Source of the DNA: JAGQSZ01 sp049647585
GTDB lineage: Bacteria > Actinomycetota > Acidimicrobiia > Acidimicrobiales > Microtrichaceae
Length of the DNA: 64,000 nucleotides
Reading direction: 5' to 3'
NCBI GenBank assembly: GCA_049647585.1
Contig: JBARXY010000004.1
Span: 62,001 to 126,000, forward strand
This document shows positions 1 through 8,799 of the stretch, piece after piece (the first letter of the stretch is position 1; every line of letters begins with the position of its first letter). The notes beneath the pieces are model-generated. The model was not told the DNA's origin and ran no database searches. It saw only the letters and a list, made by a program, of their open reading frames with translations. Made by a program: the position numbers and the translations under genes.

Positions 1-531
1 CAGCGCCTCGTAGTCCGCAGCCGCGGCGCGGCGCACCATTTCCTCGACAAGTCCCCGGTCTCGCCAGGCGTAAACCTGGAACCAGAGACGACCGTCGGAG
101 ACGTTACGAACCTCTTCTATCGAACGAGTGCTCAGCGTGGACAGCGTGTAGGGCAGGCCGGCCCGGGCGGCGGCACGGGCTACCGCCAGTTCACCCTGCG
201 GGTCGGCTATGCGGGTGAATCCGGTCGGAGCGAGTACCAGCGGGTAGGCGAGTTCGGCGCCCAGCAACGTCGTCGTCGCATCAACTTCCGCAGTGCCCGT
301 GAGCACTCGGGGTCTGAAGGTAATGGCCGCGTAGGCATCGCGATTAGCGGCCATCGTGCGCTCGTCCTCGGCGGCGCCGTCGATGTAGTCGAACACACCT
401 CCGGGCAGGCGCCGCTTGGCAAGCAGGCGGAGATCCTCCACGGACGCTGCACGGGCCAGTCGACGTTTGACGCCATTGGTTTCGATCGGAGCGAAGCGGA
501 GGACGGACCGAAGCGTCTCGATCGGGTTCAC
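1..531 (-). CDS. FMN-dependent alpha-hydroxy-acid dehydrogenase (lactate dehydrogenase-like), 3' part outside window
   Basis: The visible 177 codons encode the N-terminal half of an LldD/glycolate oxidase family flavoenzyme, which oxidises L-2-hydroxy acids to 2-oxo acids. Family hallmarks are an early SVEDLRLLAKRRLP stretch, then VFDYIDGAAEDE, ITFRPRVL, and YPLVLAPTGF, which is the first FMN-binding strand of the barrel. The catalytic Arg/His end lies beyond position 1. I chose the GTG at 531 because it overlaps the TGA of the upstream two-helix gene as GTGA, the coupling used throughout this operon. No ATG fits. The substrate is unknown. Its place at the end of a branched-chain amino acid type transporter operon hints at a 2-hydroxy acid derived from, or imported with, such substrates. 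Confidence 0.85.
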   Translation of the reverse strand, partial: MNPIETLRSVLRFAPIETNGVKRRLARAASVEDLRLLAKRRLPGGVFDYIDGAAEDERTMAANRDAYAAITFRPRVLTGTAEVDATTTLLGAELAYPLVLAPTGFTRIADPQGELAVARAAARAGLPYTLSTLSTRSIEEVRNVSDGRLWFQVYAWRDRGLVEEMVRRAAAADYEAL

Positions 532-875
532 GGGAGATCGTTGCCGTGCTGCTCATGCAGGATGCGCAGCAGCCAGAATCGCAGCAGTCCCCCTAGCGAA
601 TAGCGGATGAAGATCACTCCGCCGAAGCATGTCGCAGCAAGACCGGCTATCCCGAGCGAGATCTGGGTCGACTGATCGAGTGAGTTGTCCGACGCTTGGG
701 AGAGAATCACGGCGAGGACTGCCACGGCGACTCCCACGGCCATGATGATCATCCCGGCGCGTGCGTAACTGTCGTTGCGATCCGCACTACCTGAGCTGGC
801 CGGAAGCGCCGAGACAAACTCCGCGGCGCGTCGACCTGCAGTGTCGGTGGGAGTGTCGGTGGGGGTGTCGGTCAT
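528..875 (-). CDS. Small two-helix membrane protein of unknown function
   Basis: This 115-residue protein is not recognised. The N-terminus is a Thr/Asp/Pro repeat (TDTP three times) encoded by a 12-bp tandem repeat at 841-870. Two hydrophobic segments follow, at about residues 40-60 and 70-95, then a basic amphipathic tail, so it is probably an inner-membrane protein with a cytoplasmic C-terminus. It overlaps livF upstream by ATGA and the hydroxy-acid dehydrogenase downstream by GTGA, so it is translated in one operon with the ABC transporter. It could be a membrane anchor or accessory factor for the flavoenzyme, but nothing in the sequence proves that. Confidence 0.7.
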   Translation of the reverse strand: MTDTPTDTPTDTAGRRAAEFVSALPASSGSADRNDSYARAGMIIMAVGVAVAVLAVILSQASDNSLDQSTQISLGIAGLAATCFGGVIFIRYSLGGLLRFWLLRILHEQHGNDLP

Positions 876-1624
876 CTGGATGTCTCCTCCGAGGTTGCGA
901 AATAGGCGGAATGGAGCTGCGGTGAAATCTCGGCGATGGGACCGTCGAGCACGATCCGCCCACCCACCAGCGCAACGCCCCGGTCTGCGATGTCACTGAT
1001 AGTGCGGACGAATTGTTCGACGACCAGGACCGTAACGCCGGCTCGGGCGATCTCGGCGACACGCTTGTACAGATCGTGGACGACGAGCGGGGCAAGTCCC
1101 ATCGAAAGTTCATCGAGGAGCAGCACCGCTGGATCGGTGACGAGAGCCCTGCTCAGAGCAAGCATCTGTTGCTCGCCTCCTGAGAGTGACCCGGCCAATT
1201 GCCCCCGACGTTCCCCCAGTCTGGGAAAGACCTCGAACGCCCGCTGTTCGACCTGCTCACGTGATCGTCCACGCTTGGCGGCCAGCCACAGATTCTCGGC
1301 CACGGTCAGGTTGGCGAAGACGCCGCGGCCCTCAGGTATGAGGCACAGGCCCGCTCTGGCGAGCGTCGCCGGGTCGGCACCAGTGACTGATCGTCCGCCG
1401 AAGCGCAGGTCACCTCCCGTGGGTCTGATCAGACCGGCGATGGTGGACAACAGGGTCGTCTTGCCGGCACCGTTGGGCCCGAGAATGGCGAGTACCTGAC
1501 CCGCGGGAACCACCAGGTCGATGCCGTGCAATACCTCGACCCCGTCATATCCGGCATGGATGTCACGCAACTCGACGAGCGCATCAAGGTTGACCACCAC
1601 GGACTCCCGGTCGACGGTTCTCAT
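872..1624 (-). CDS. livF: Branched-chain amino acid type ABC transporter ATP-binding protein LivF
   Basis: Second cytoplasmic ATPase of a LIV-type importer. The Walker A motif GPNGAGKTT lies at about residues 49-57, the signature LSGGEQQ at 147-153 and the Walker B LLLDELS at 168-174. The LivF trait EGRGVFANLTVAENL follows the Q-loop region. At 250 residues the size is normal for LivF with a short N-terminal extension. Its ATG overlaps the livG stop as ATGA. The substrate is set by the binding protein and cannot be read from this subunit. Confidence 0.93.
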   Translation of the reverse strand: MRTVDRESVVVNLDALVELRDIHAGYDGVEVLHGIDLVVPAGQVLAILGPNGAGKTTLLSTIAGLIRPTGGDLRFGGRSVTGADPATLARAGLCLIPEGRGVFANLTVAENLWLAAKRGRSREQVEQRAFEVFPRLGERRGQLAGSLSGGEQQMLALSRALVTDPAVLLLDELSMGLAPLVVHDLYKRVAEIARAGVTVLVVEQFVRTISDIADRGVALVGGRIVLDGPIAEISPQLHSAYFATSEETSR

Positions 1625-2352
1625 CGGGCCACTCCGTCGCCGACTTCGAGTACCTCTCCCAAGTACGCGGCCTGCACCTTTGGGCTAGATCGGACTTCAT
1701 CCGGTGTACCCGAAGCGATCAGTCGTCCGAAGTCGAGAACATGGATCCGATCCGAAATTGCCATCACCAGGTCCATGTCGTGTTCGACCAACAGGATGGT
1801 CAGGCCCCCGCCTGCGAGTTCCACCAGCAGATCCGAGAAGGTTGCCGTCTCGTCGTCGTTCTGGCCACTCGCCGGTTCGTCCAACAACAGCACCGTCGGT
1901 TCACCGACTAGGGCCCGGCCCAATTCGACGAGACGACCTGTTCCGGTGGGAAGCGTGTCGCTGCGAACGTGCGCGATCGCCCCGAGACCGAGGCGTTCGA
2001 TGACCCCATCCACTGCGTTCTGGCGTCTACCGCGGGGCAGCGACGAGGCTGCGACCCGCAGGTTCTCGGCGACGCTGAGGGTGCCGAAGAGTTCAAGTCG
2101 TTGAAACGTACGACCGAGTCCGGAACGGACCCGGCGGTGTGCCGACATCGGCGCCATCTCGACCTGACCGAGTCGGACCGTCCCGGAAGTGGGTTTCAAC
2201 ACCCCGGTGATCACGTTGAACAGGGTTGTCTTACCGGCACCGTTCGGTCCGATCAGAGCGGTGATGGAACCGTCCGATGCGTCCAGGCTCACGTGGTTGA
2301 GGACGATGTTGCCACCGAATCGGACCTTCACGTCGGACACTTCAAGAGCCAC
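1621..2352 (-). CDS. livG: Branched-chain amino acid type ABC transporter ATP-binding protein LivG
   Basis: LivG-type ATPase of about 243 residues, with Walker A GPNGAGKTT near residue 35-43 and Walker B VLLLDEPASG near 154-163. The C-terminal tail ends in VQAAYLGE, typical of LivG. The signature segment reads LPTGTGR rather than the usual LSYGQQR, a divergence worth noting, though LivG proteins often vary here. I prefer the GTG at 2352, which has an AGGGG ribosome-binding site 6 nt upstream and overlaps the permease gene by 11 bp. An in-frame ATG at 2400 without a good site is the alternative. Confidence 0.9.
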   Translation of the reverse strand: MALEVSDVKVRFGGNIVLNHVSLDASDGSITALIGPNGAGKTTLFNVITGVLKPTSGTVRLGQVEMAPMSAHRRVRSGLGRTFQRLELFGTLSVAENLRVAASSLPRGRRQNAVDGVIERLGLGAIAHVRSDTLPTGTGRLVELGRALVGEPTVLLLDEPASGQNDDETATFSDLLVELAGGGLTILLVEHDMDLVMAISDRIHVLDFGRLIASGTPDEVRSSPKVQAAYLGEVLEVGDGVAR

Positions 2353-4603
2353 GGCCGGCCCCTGTTGTGATTCCGAACATGTCGTCGAGAGCGGCGACAT
2401 CCGTACTGGAGAGCGGAAGCGACAGGGCGAGGTGTTCGGGTGAGTCGGCGAGCCCGTCCGAGCGGGTCGCCCCCTGCGCTGCGGGCTCCAGTCCGGCATC
2501 GCTCACGCCTGCTGCCAAACCGCTCCCGACCCGGCGTTGGGCGGCGATTCTCTGGCTCGCGGCCGGCATGACGACCACGAAGACGACACAGAATCCTGCG
2601 AACATCCAGTTCGAGATCACCCCCGTGAGTGCCGCAAAGTAGACGACGGCCAGAGCTGCCAGACCTCCCCACAGCAATTGCGGCTGACGCAGCAGTCCTG
2701 CCCAACCCGGTCGCAGGTTGGAGGGAATCGCACCGTTGGGATTGTCGCCCAGTCCGACACCTGCGGCAGCCGTCATCGTCGGGGTCACTTGGGCCAGGGA
2801 CGGGAAGATGTTGACCAGGAACGGCGCGGCCAGAAATGCTCCCGCCGCAACCGGAGAGCCCAGCGACGACACTCCGAACACCACCACCACGACCAGGATG
2901 CTCAGCCCGCCGAAGAAGTTGAACGCGTCCGGGCTCGGTCGCTGCATCGCCGCCCCGTAGAGAGCCCCACCCACTCCTGCGACTCCCGCCGAAATGGCGA
3001 AGGCAGCGACGGTCGTCACCTGACGGTTGAGGCCGACTGTCGCGTAGCCGATCGGGCTGTCCTTGAGCGCCAACATCCGTAGTCCAAGGTCGCTGCGCCG
3101 AAGGGCCGTCAACAACAGAACCGCAGCGGCGAAGACAACCGCGCTGAAGATGAAATAGGCGTGGTCCCCACCCAGATCGAACCCGAAGATCGAGGGCCGC
3201 TGAACAGAGAGGGCTCCACCCTGGAAGATGTGGATCTGTTGGCGGTAGAGAGTCACGTCGGTGAAAGGAATGCGCAGGACCAGGTCGAAGGGCGGCAGAC
3301 GGAAGATCCAGTTGTCGAGCGCAACTGCGAAGGCTGCTGTGGCCAACGCCAGGTAGAGCGGCGAGAGCCGTGCACCCGGGAATGACAGCAACGCTCCGAC
3401 CAGGGCGGCCCCGACACCCGCGATGACCAGTCCCCAGATCTGCCCGCCGGGCGATAGATGCGCGCTCAACAACGCGCCCACCGCCGCGAAGGCGAACGGG
3501 CACACGGCCAGTCGGCCCGCCCAACCGAGTAGCGGTACGAGCGAGAGTGCGATCAGAGCGATACCCCAGACCTTCGTCATGCTGTGCAGGTCCCCGGGGG
3601 CGAGAAGCGGTGTGATGGCAACAGTCACCAGCACAACCGCGAGCACCAACACCGCTGACCCACGCCAAGAAGGTGTGGTCGACAGCTCCCGCGCCTGACG
3701 CGACCTTCCGGCCCGCAGCCGTTCCTGTGGAAGGAACTGCAGGGCGATGAACAGGACCACCACCGGCACCACATTCACGAGCCCGATCAGATACTGACCG
3801 CCCACGAAATCGGGTCGGCTGCCGATATAGCCCTGGGCGTACGCGGTCGTCAGTCCGAGGATCACTGCTCCGAGGATCGTCAGGGGCAGATTACGGAGCC
3901 GACCGACGACGGCCGCAGCAAAGGCGTTCATGATCAACAGGGCGAGCGAAGCCGCCGATATCGAGGTCTTCGGCGCGATCAGCACTCCAGCGAGCACAGC
4001 GGTCGTCGAACCGATGATCCACGACATCTGGGCCGTCCGGATGGGCGAGACCCCGTTGAGTATCACCAAGGTGCGGTCATCGACGATGCCTCGCATCTGG
4101 ATGCCGACCCGGTTGCGGTACAACAGCCAGCGGATCACGGCGCCCACGATCAGCGCAATGCCCATCACCAGCAGGTCATACACGGGGAGCCGCTGTCCGA
4201 CGATGTGCACCGCACGCCCGTTGAACATGGGCAGGACCACCTTGGCAATCCGCGGGTCCCAGATCCAGTTGATTCCAGCGATGATGCCCACCAGGAGCGC
4301 AAGGGTCACAGCCATCCGGGTTATCTCATTGGTTCCCTCCAACCGGCGCATGATTCCGGCCTCGACGACCAGTCCCAGAAGTGGACCGATTACGGCTACG
4401 CACACGACCAGCGCCAGAGGCGACGGCCATCCCCAGAGCGAGGTGAGCTGCCAGTAGGCAAAGGCCCCGATCGCCGCGAACGCGCCATGAGCCCAGTTGA
4501 AGATCCCGGTCGTCGCGTAGGTGAGAGTCAGCCCGGAGGCAACGATCGCATAGATGCTGGCCGTGACCAGGCCTGTGATCGTGAATCCGACGAACTCTCT
4601 CAC
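2342..4603 (-). CDS. Fused LivH-LivM permease of a branched-chain amino acid type ABC transporter
   Basis: A single 753-residue polypeptide carries both permease subunits. Residues 1 to about 290 are LivH-like, starting with a membrane segment that contains LVTASIYAIVASGLTLTYATTG and NWAHGAF. After a basic linker (QERLRAGRSRQARE) comes a LivM-like domain with VGLNRQVTTVAAFAISAGVAGVGGALYG. At least 14 hydrophobic segments are visible. The C-terminal 70 residues are a polar tail. The GTG at 4603 begins one base after the livK stop and starts directly at the first helix. An ATG at 4690 would overlap livK by 86 bp and is unlikely. Fused LivHM permeases are known in actinobacteria. Confidence 0.9.
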   Translation of the reverse strand: MREFVGFTITGLVTASIYAIVASGLTLTYATTGIFNWAHGAFAAIGAFAYWQLTSLWGWPSPLALVVCVAVIGPLLGLVVEAGIMRRLEGTNEITRMAVTLALLVGIIAGINWIWDPRIAKVVLPMFNGRAVHIVGQRLPVYDLLVMGIALIVGAVIRWLLYRNRVGIQMRGIVDDRTLVILNGVSPIRTAQMSWIIGSTTAVLAGVLIAPKTSISAASLALLIMNAFAAAVVGRLRNLPLTILGAVILGLTTAYAQGYIGSRPDFVGGQYLIGLVNVVPVVVLFIALQFLPQERLRAGRSRQARELSTTPSWRGSAVLVLAVVLVTVAITPLLAPGDLHSMTKVWGIALIALSLVPLLGWAGRLAVCPFAFAAVGALLSAHLSPGGQIWGLVIAGVGAALVGALLSFPGARLSPLYLALATAAFAVALDNWIFRLPPFDLVLRIPFTDVTLYRQQIHIFQGGALSVQRPSIFGFDLGGDHAYFIFSAVVFAAAVLLLTALRRSDLGLRMLALKDSPIGYATVGLNRQVTTVAAFAISAGVAGVGGALYGAAMQRPSPDAFNFFGGLSILVVVVVFGVSSLGSPVAAGAFLAAPFLVNIFPSLAQVTPTMTAAAGVGLGDNPNGAIPSNLRPGWAGLLRQPQLLWGGLAALAVVYFAALTGVISNWMFAGFCVVFVVVMPAASQRIAAQRRVGSGLAAGVSDAGLEPAAQGATRSDGLADSPEHLALSLPLSSTDVAALDDMFGITTGAGRGS

Positions 4604-4604
4604 G

Positions 4605-6002
4605 TCACGGGATCGGAACGACGTTGGCCGGATCGCAGTTGAAGGGACCGTCGGTCGGTTGGGTCGCCAACTTGTCGTAGACGATGCCATCCGCGCTGAC
4701 CTTGTTGATGGCCAGACACTGGTTCGTGCGGGTCGGGTCGCTCAGATCGATCGGCGCCATCAACCCACCTGCGGTGTAAGCGGTGTCCTTCGTGGCGTTG
4801 TCGATCACGCACTTGACCGTCAGCTCCGGACACTCCGACGCAGATTTGGCGAACAACAGCCAGGTGATCCAAGGGGTCACATGGGAGGGGTCGGCCTTGC
4901 CGAACGCGTCAGTCTCGAGTTCGACAAACTTTGCCGCAGTGGAGTTCTCATCGACCAGATCCAGCGGGAAGGTCGTCGAAGCCGAATAGATCGGAGCCTT
5001 CAGCGGAACCTTCTTCAGGTTCTCGACAGAATCGAGGCTGTAGAACACCGAGCCGGCATCGGCGATCAGTTTCGGGTTGTAACCGACGTCATTCATCGCC
5101 CGGAATATCTCGACCGCCGGTAGCGCCAGGATGAGCGTTTCGGTCTTGCCCATCAGTGGTTGGACATAGGTCCGGACGTTGTCGAGCGACACCGCCACGG
5201 CCTGAAAACTCGTTACGTCGAGGCCCTGGCTGTCGAGCACCTTCTGGAACCGCTCGTAGGCGATCCGCACATCGGGTGTGTCGACGGTGAGGATGCCGAT
5301 CTTCTTGAAGGCGTCGGAGTACTCGGGTTCAAGGAGTCGGAACAGCCCCCAGTTCGACTCCTTCTCCGAGGTCCGCCCGACAACTGACTGGAGGTCAGAT
5401 ATCTGGCCTTCATAGGAGGGATTGAAAGCTGGGATGGACCCGAGTCCGCACCCGAGTCGCGGCTCGATCGTCGGAGCGTCTAGCGCCGCTCCACCACCCA
5501 CGAGCATGAAATCCGACTGGCAGGCGTCGATGACGACCGCTGCAGAGTCGAACAACTTGGCGTCCCGGTCGTTTATGACGATCTTGCGCCCGTTGATCCC
5601 ACCCGCGTCGTTGCACCAGTCGGCGAACGCCTTGGCCACCAACGGATATGAGGCCCCAAGGCCGGGCGAGAGTTCGTTGCCCGCGTCGTTGAGCACGCCG
5701 ATCTGAATCTCGGTGTCACTGACACCACGAACGTCGCTCGGCTGGACCTTCCCCTCCGACGGGCCACACACCTGGCCTAGTTCGCCGAAGACTCCCGGTT
5801 CATCGACAGCACCGGTACTGGCGGTCGATTCCCCGCCGGATTTCGCCGTCGTGGCGGTCGCGCCATCGCTGTGCCCACACCCGACGACAAGGGTCGCGAC
5901 GCTCGTAAGGACCGCAACGGCAAAGATGATCCGTCCGGCGGCCCCCCGTCTGGCAGGTCCCCCTCGATGAACAGTGATCTGATGAGTCCGGAACAAAGAC
6001 AT
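4605..6002 (-). CDS. livK: Substrate-binding lipoprotein of the LIV-type ABC transporter
   Basis: 465-residue periplasmic-binding-protein-like lipoprotein (LivK/Peripla_BP_6 family). An Arg-rich N-terminus, a hydrophobic stretch and the lipobox VVGC near residue 42 are followed by a Ser/Thr/Gly/Ala linker. The mature domain has the family pattern IQIGVLNDAGNELSPG early on, and NGRKIVINDRDAKL. The ATG at 6002 has a GGGGGA ribosome-binding site 5 nt away. A TACAAT -10-like hexamer lies at 6072-6077 on the minus strand, without a convincing -35. First gene of the livK-HM-G-F operon. The ligand may be a branched-chain amino acid, amide or other carboxylate. Confidence 0.88.
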   Translation of the reverse strand: MSLFRTHQITVHRGGPARRGAAGRIIFAVAVLTSVATLVVGCGHSDGATATTAKSGGESTASTGAVDEPGVFGELGQVCGPSEGKVQPSDVRGVSDTEIQIGVLNDAGNELSPGLGASYPLVAKAFADWCNDAGGINGRKIVINDRDAKLFDSAAVVIDACQSDFMLVGGGAALDAPTIEPRLGCGLGSIPAFNPSYEGQISDLQSVVGRTSEKESNWGLFRLLEPEYSDAFKKIGILTVDTPDVRIAYERFQKVLDSQGLDVTSFQAVAVSLDNVRTYVQPLMGKTETLILALPAVEIFRAMNDVGYNPKLIADAGSVFYSLDSVENLKKVPLKAPIYSASTTFPLDLVDENSTAAKFVELETDAFGKADPSHVTPWITWLLFAKSASECPELTVKCVIDNATKDTAYTAGGLMAPIDLSDPTRTNQCLAINKVSADGIVYDKLATQPTDGPFNCDPANVVPIP

Positions 6003-6157
6003 CTAAATCCCCCGTTTGCCCGCTACCTGAAACGACAGCTCCCCCCGGAGCAATTGCCGACCATTCGGCTGATTGTATGGGAGTCGGTCGGCTCACGCGT
6101 GGACTTTTGAGGAACCCGCTCAATAAGGATTCATCTGATGTTTGCGGTATCGACGCC

Positions 6158-7306
6158 TTAGACCGCGGACAGCGCGGCGTCGAGGTCAGCCACCAGGTCC
6201 TCAACATCCTCGATACCGACCGACGCCCGGATGAGGTCGGCTGGCGGCATCGTCACCGGAATCCCGGAAGCTGCGACGGCCTCGAGGCTGGCGTGGGTCA
6301 TGACCGAGGGAACCTCTATCAGGGACTCGACCGCGCCGAGGGACTCGGCAAGGGTGAACAGCTTCGTGGACTCGACGACCCGAAGGGCCCGCTCCGCGCT
6401 TCCGACCAGGAACGAGACCATCCCGCCCGGCGTCTTCAGCTGTGAGGACGCGAGCACGTGTTGTGGGTGTGAGGCGAGACCCGGATAGATCACCTGCGTC
6501 ACGCCCGGGTGCCCCTCCAAGTGCTCAGCGATCACCTGGGCGTTCTGGGCGTGGCGCTCCATACGCAGGCCGAGTGTCCGTATGCCTCGCAACAGCAGGT
6601 AGCAATCGAACGGCGACGGTACAGCGCCGGCGGCGTTCTGGATGTAGGCGATCCTCGCGGCCAGTTCGTCATCGGACAGCGCGACGAGGCCGGACACGAC
6701 ATCGGAGTGACCGGAAATATATTTGGTTGCGGAGTGAACCACCACGTCGGCGCCGAGAGCGAGTGGTTGCAGGTTGAACGGGGTTGCGAACGTGGAGTCG
6801 ACAACCAGTCGCGCTCCCGCTGCGTGGGTCTCCTGTGCCAGCGCCGCGATGTCGGCGACACGCAGCATCGGGTTGGTGGGAATCTCGACGATCACCAGGG
6901 CCGCACCGGTGAGCGACTGCTCCCACGAATCGCTCGCAGTCAGATCCGTGGTGCGGACGTCCAATCGTCCACGGTGGAGGCTGGACAGCAGACGCAGCGT
7001 TCCCCCGTAGGCATCGTCGGTACAGACCACCGTCGAGTTGTCCTCGACCGTACGGAGCACCGCGTCCAGGGCCGCCAATCCGGAACTGAACGCGAAGGCG
7101 TGTGCTGCGTTCTCGAGCGACGCAACTGCCGACTCGAGGTTCTGTCGGGTCGGGTTCTGGCTGCGCGAGTACTCGTAACCTGCACGAAGATTGCCGACGC
7201 CGTCCTGGGCGAAGGTTGATGCCAAGTGGATCGGAGGTGCCATGGCACCCGTGGTCGGATCGGGAACCGCCCCGGCGTGAACTGCGTCCGTCGAAAATCC
7301 GGTCAT
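6158..7306 (-). CDS. metB: Cystathionine gamma-synthase/gamma-lyase family PLP enzyme
   Basis: 382-residue Cys/Met metabolism PLP enzyme. It shows the N-terminal FSTDAVHAG start, the substrate/PLP phosphate region YEYSRSQNPTRQNLE, and the Schiff-base lysine in SATKYISGHSD near residue 194-204. The C-terminal LGAVESLIEVPSVMTHAS and IRASVGIED are family landmarks. With the neighbouring cystathionine beta-synthase it most likely works in transsulfuration (cystathionine to cysteine, or the reverse synthase reaction). Sequence alone does not separate synthase from lyase. The ATG overlaps the beta-synthase stop as ATGA, so the two are co-translated. Confidence 0.92.
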   Translation of the reverse strand: MTGFSTDAVHAGAVPDPTTGAMAPPIHLASTFAQDGVGNLRAGYEYSRSQNPTRQNLESAVASLENAAHAFAFSSGLAALDAVLRTVEDNSTVVCTDDAYGGTLRLLSSLHRGRLDVRTTDLTASDSWEQSLTGAALVIVEIPTNPMLRVADIAALAQETHAAGARLVVDSTFATPFNLQPLALGADVVVHSATKYISGHSDVVSGLVALSDDELAARIAYIQNAAGAVPSPFDCYLLLRGIRTLGLRMERHAQNAQVIAEHLEGHPGVTQVIYPGLASHPQHVLASSQLKTPGGMVSFLVGSAERALRVVESTKLFTLAESLGAVESLIEVPSVMTHASLEAVAASGIPVTMPPADLIRASVGIEDVEDLVADLDAALSAV

Positions 7307-8799
7307 ACCTGGTCCGTCCTGCCTGCCTGGTCCGTCCTGCCTGCCTGGTCCGTCCTGCCTGTCTGGTCCGCCCTGTCTGTCTGGTCGCCCTTACTGCCAG
7401 TCTCCCTACCTGCGGTCAGATCCGATTCGCCCAATAGCCCGACGGGCTTGCCGTCGCGGAGCACCAGGACGACACCCGACTCACCGACCCGTTCGCCGAT
7501 GGCCTGGGCACTCTCGCCCTCGCCAATCGTGTCCGGTCTGGCTTCGATCAGATCCGAGACATGCTTTGTGTGATCTGAGATGTCTTCGAGCGTCTCACGC
7601 CTGACGGTACCGAGCACCTCGGCGTAGGCGACCGGAGGCTCTGCCGCGAGGACCGGCAACTGGTCCACATCGAAGTCGTCCATGATCGCGAGCGCCTCGG
7701 CGACAGTCTCGTCCGGGTGGGTGTGGACGAGTTCGGGCAGCTTGCCCTGCGTTGCCACCACGACGTCGCCGGCCGAGAGCGACTCTCCGGGATCAAGGAA
7801 ACCGTGGCGGACCATCCAGTCATCATCGAGGAATCGCGACAGATAGTTGCGACCTGAATCGGGCAGGATCACGACGATCACCGAATCCGGGGAGACCTCC
7901 TTGGCCAAAATCGTCGCCGCGTACACGGCGAGACCCGATGAGCCTCCAACCAGCAGGCCTTCGGTCTGGGCGACCTTGCGCGCGGTCTCAAACGAATCGG
8001 CGTCACTGACCGCGATGACGCGGTCGACAAGGTCGGGCTCGTAGTTGGTCGGCCAGAAGTCCTCTCCTACTCCCTCGACCATGTAGGGACGGCCAGTTCC
8101 GCCCGAGTAGACGGATCCCTCGGGGTCGGCCGCAACGATCACCACGTCGGGATTCTGTTCCTTCAGATAGCGGGCGATCCCGGAAATCGTGCCGCCCGTT
8201 CCCGCACCTGCAACCAGGTGCGTGATTCGCCCGGCGGTCTGACGCCAGATCTCAGGGCCCGTGGTCTTGTAGTGGGCCAGGGGATTTGTCGAGTTGTGGT
8301 ACTGGTCCGCCTTCCAGGCTCCCGGTGTCTCGGCCACGAGCCGATCGGCCACCGAGTAGTAGCTGCGTGGGTCCTCGGGGGCAACCGCCGTCGGGCAGGC
8401 CACCACCTCGGCGCCGTAGGACCTGAGGGCGACGAACTTCTCAGGCGACATCTTGTCGGGCATGACGAATATGCACTTGTAACCACGGCGTGCAGCCACG
8501 AGCGCCAGTCCCACTCCGGTGTTTCCGCTGGTGGCCTCCACGATGGTCGACCCCGGCTTGAGCAGACCTCGTTCCTCGGCGTCGAGGATCATCTCGAGTG
8601 CCGGTCGGTCCTTGATCGATCCGCCGGGGTTGAACCACTCACACTTGGCCAGGACGATGGCGTCGGGATCGTCGACCGACTTCGTCAACCGGACCATCGG
8701 AGTATTGCCGATCAGGTCGAGGGGATTTGCGACGTCCATTCCGGCCAGGAGATCGTCCTGGGTGGGATCGACAGCGGGGGCTTGATCGGGAAGGTCCAT
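7303..8799 (-). CDS. cbs: Cystathionine beta-synthase with C-terminal CBS-domain pair
   Basis: 498-residue enzyme. Residues about 25-340 form the PLP fold, with NPLDLIGNTPMVRL, the PLP lysine in FNPGGSIKDRPALEM, the TSGNTG loop and GGTISG. Residues about 355-470 are two CBS motifs (DETVAEALAIMDDFDVDQLPV and GESAQAIGERV), probably binding an adenosyl ligand as in other CBS enzymes. It condenses serine and homocysteine to cystathionine. The last 25 residues are a hexapeptide repeat encoded by an 18-bp tandem array. I chose the ATG at 8799. A TTG at 8835 would add 12 residues. Confidence 0.92.
   Translation of the reverse strand: MDLPDQAPAVDPTQDDLLAGMDVANPLDLIGNTPMVRLTKSVDDPDAIVLAKCEWFNPGGSIKDRPALEMILDAEERGLLKPGSTIVEATSGNTGVGLALVAARRGYKCIFVMPDKMSPEKFVALRSYGAEVVACPTAVAPEDPRSYYSVADRLVAETPGAWKADQYHNSTNPLAHYKTTGPEIWRQTAGRITHLVAGAGTGGTISGIARYLKEQNPDVVIVAADPEGSVYSGGTGRPYMVEGVGEDFWPTNYEPDLVDRVIAVSDADSFETARKVAQTEGLLVGGSSGLAVYAATILAKEVSPDSVIVVILPDSGRNYLSRFLDDDWMVRHGFLDPGESLSAGDVVVATQGKLPELVHTHPDETVAEALAIMDDFDVDQLPVLAAEPPVAYAEVLGTVRRETLEDISDHTKHVSDLIEARPDTIGEGESAQAIGERVGESGVVLVLRDGKPVGLLGESDLTAGRETGSKGDQTDRADQTGRTDQAGRTDQAGRTDQV
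7311..7382 (-). repeat. 18-bp tandem repeat, four copies, at the 3' end of cbs
   Basis: Four head-to-tail units of 18 bp (plus-strand unit GGTCCGTCCTGCCTGCCT) run from 7311 to 7382. The first two are identical and the last two carry a few T substitutions. Because 18 is a multiple of three the array stays in frame and encodes a repeated TDQAGR hexapeptide at the C-terminus of cystathionine beta-synthase. It ends a few bases before the metB start. Copy number probably varies between strains by slippage. Confidence 0.9.

Noticed and set aside
2328..3668. 446-codon minus-strand frame inside livHM
   Set aside because: Same strand but a different frame. Composition is Arg/Pro/Gly-rich and the overlapping LivHM frame matches a known family.
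7311..7382. Tandem 18-bp units considered as a CRISPR array
   Set aside because: Units touch each other without spacers and encode a protein tail.
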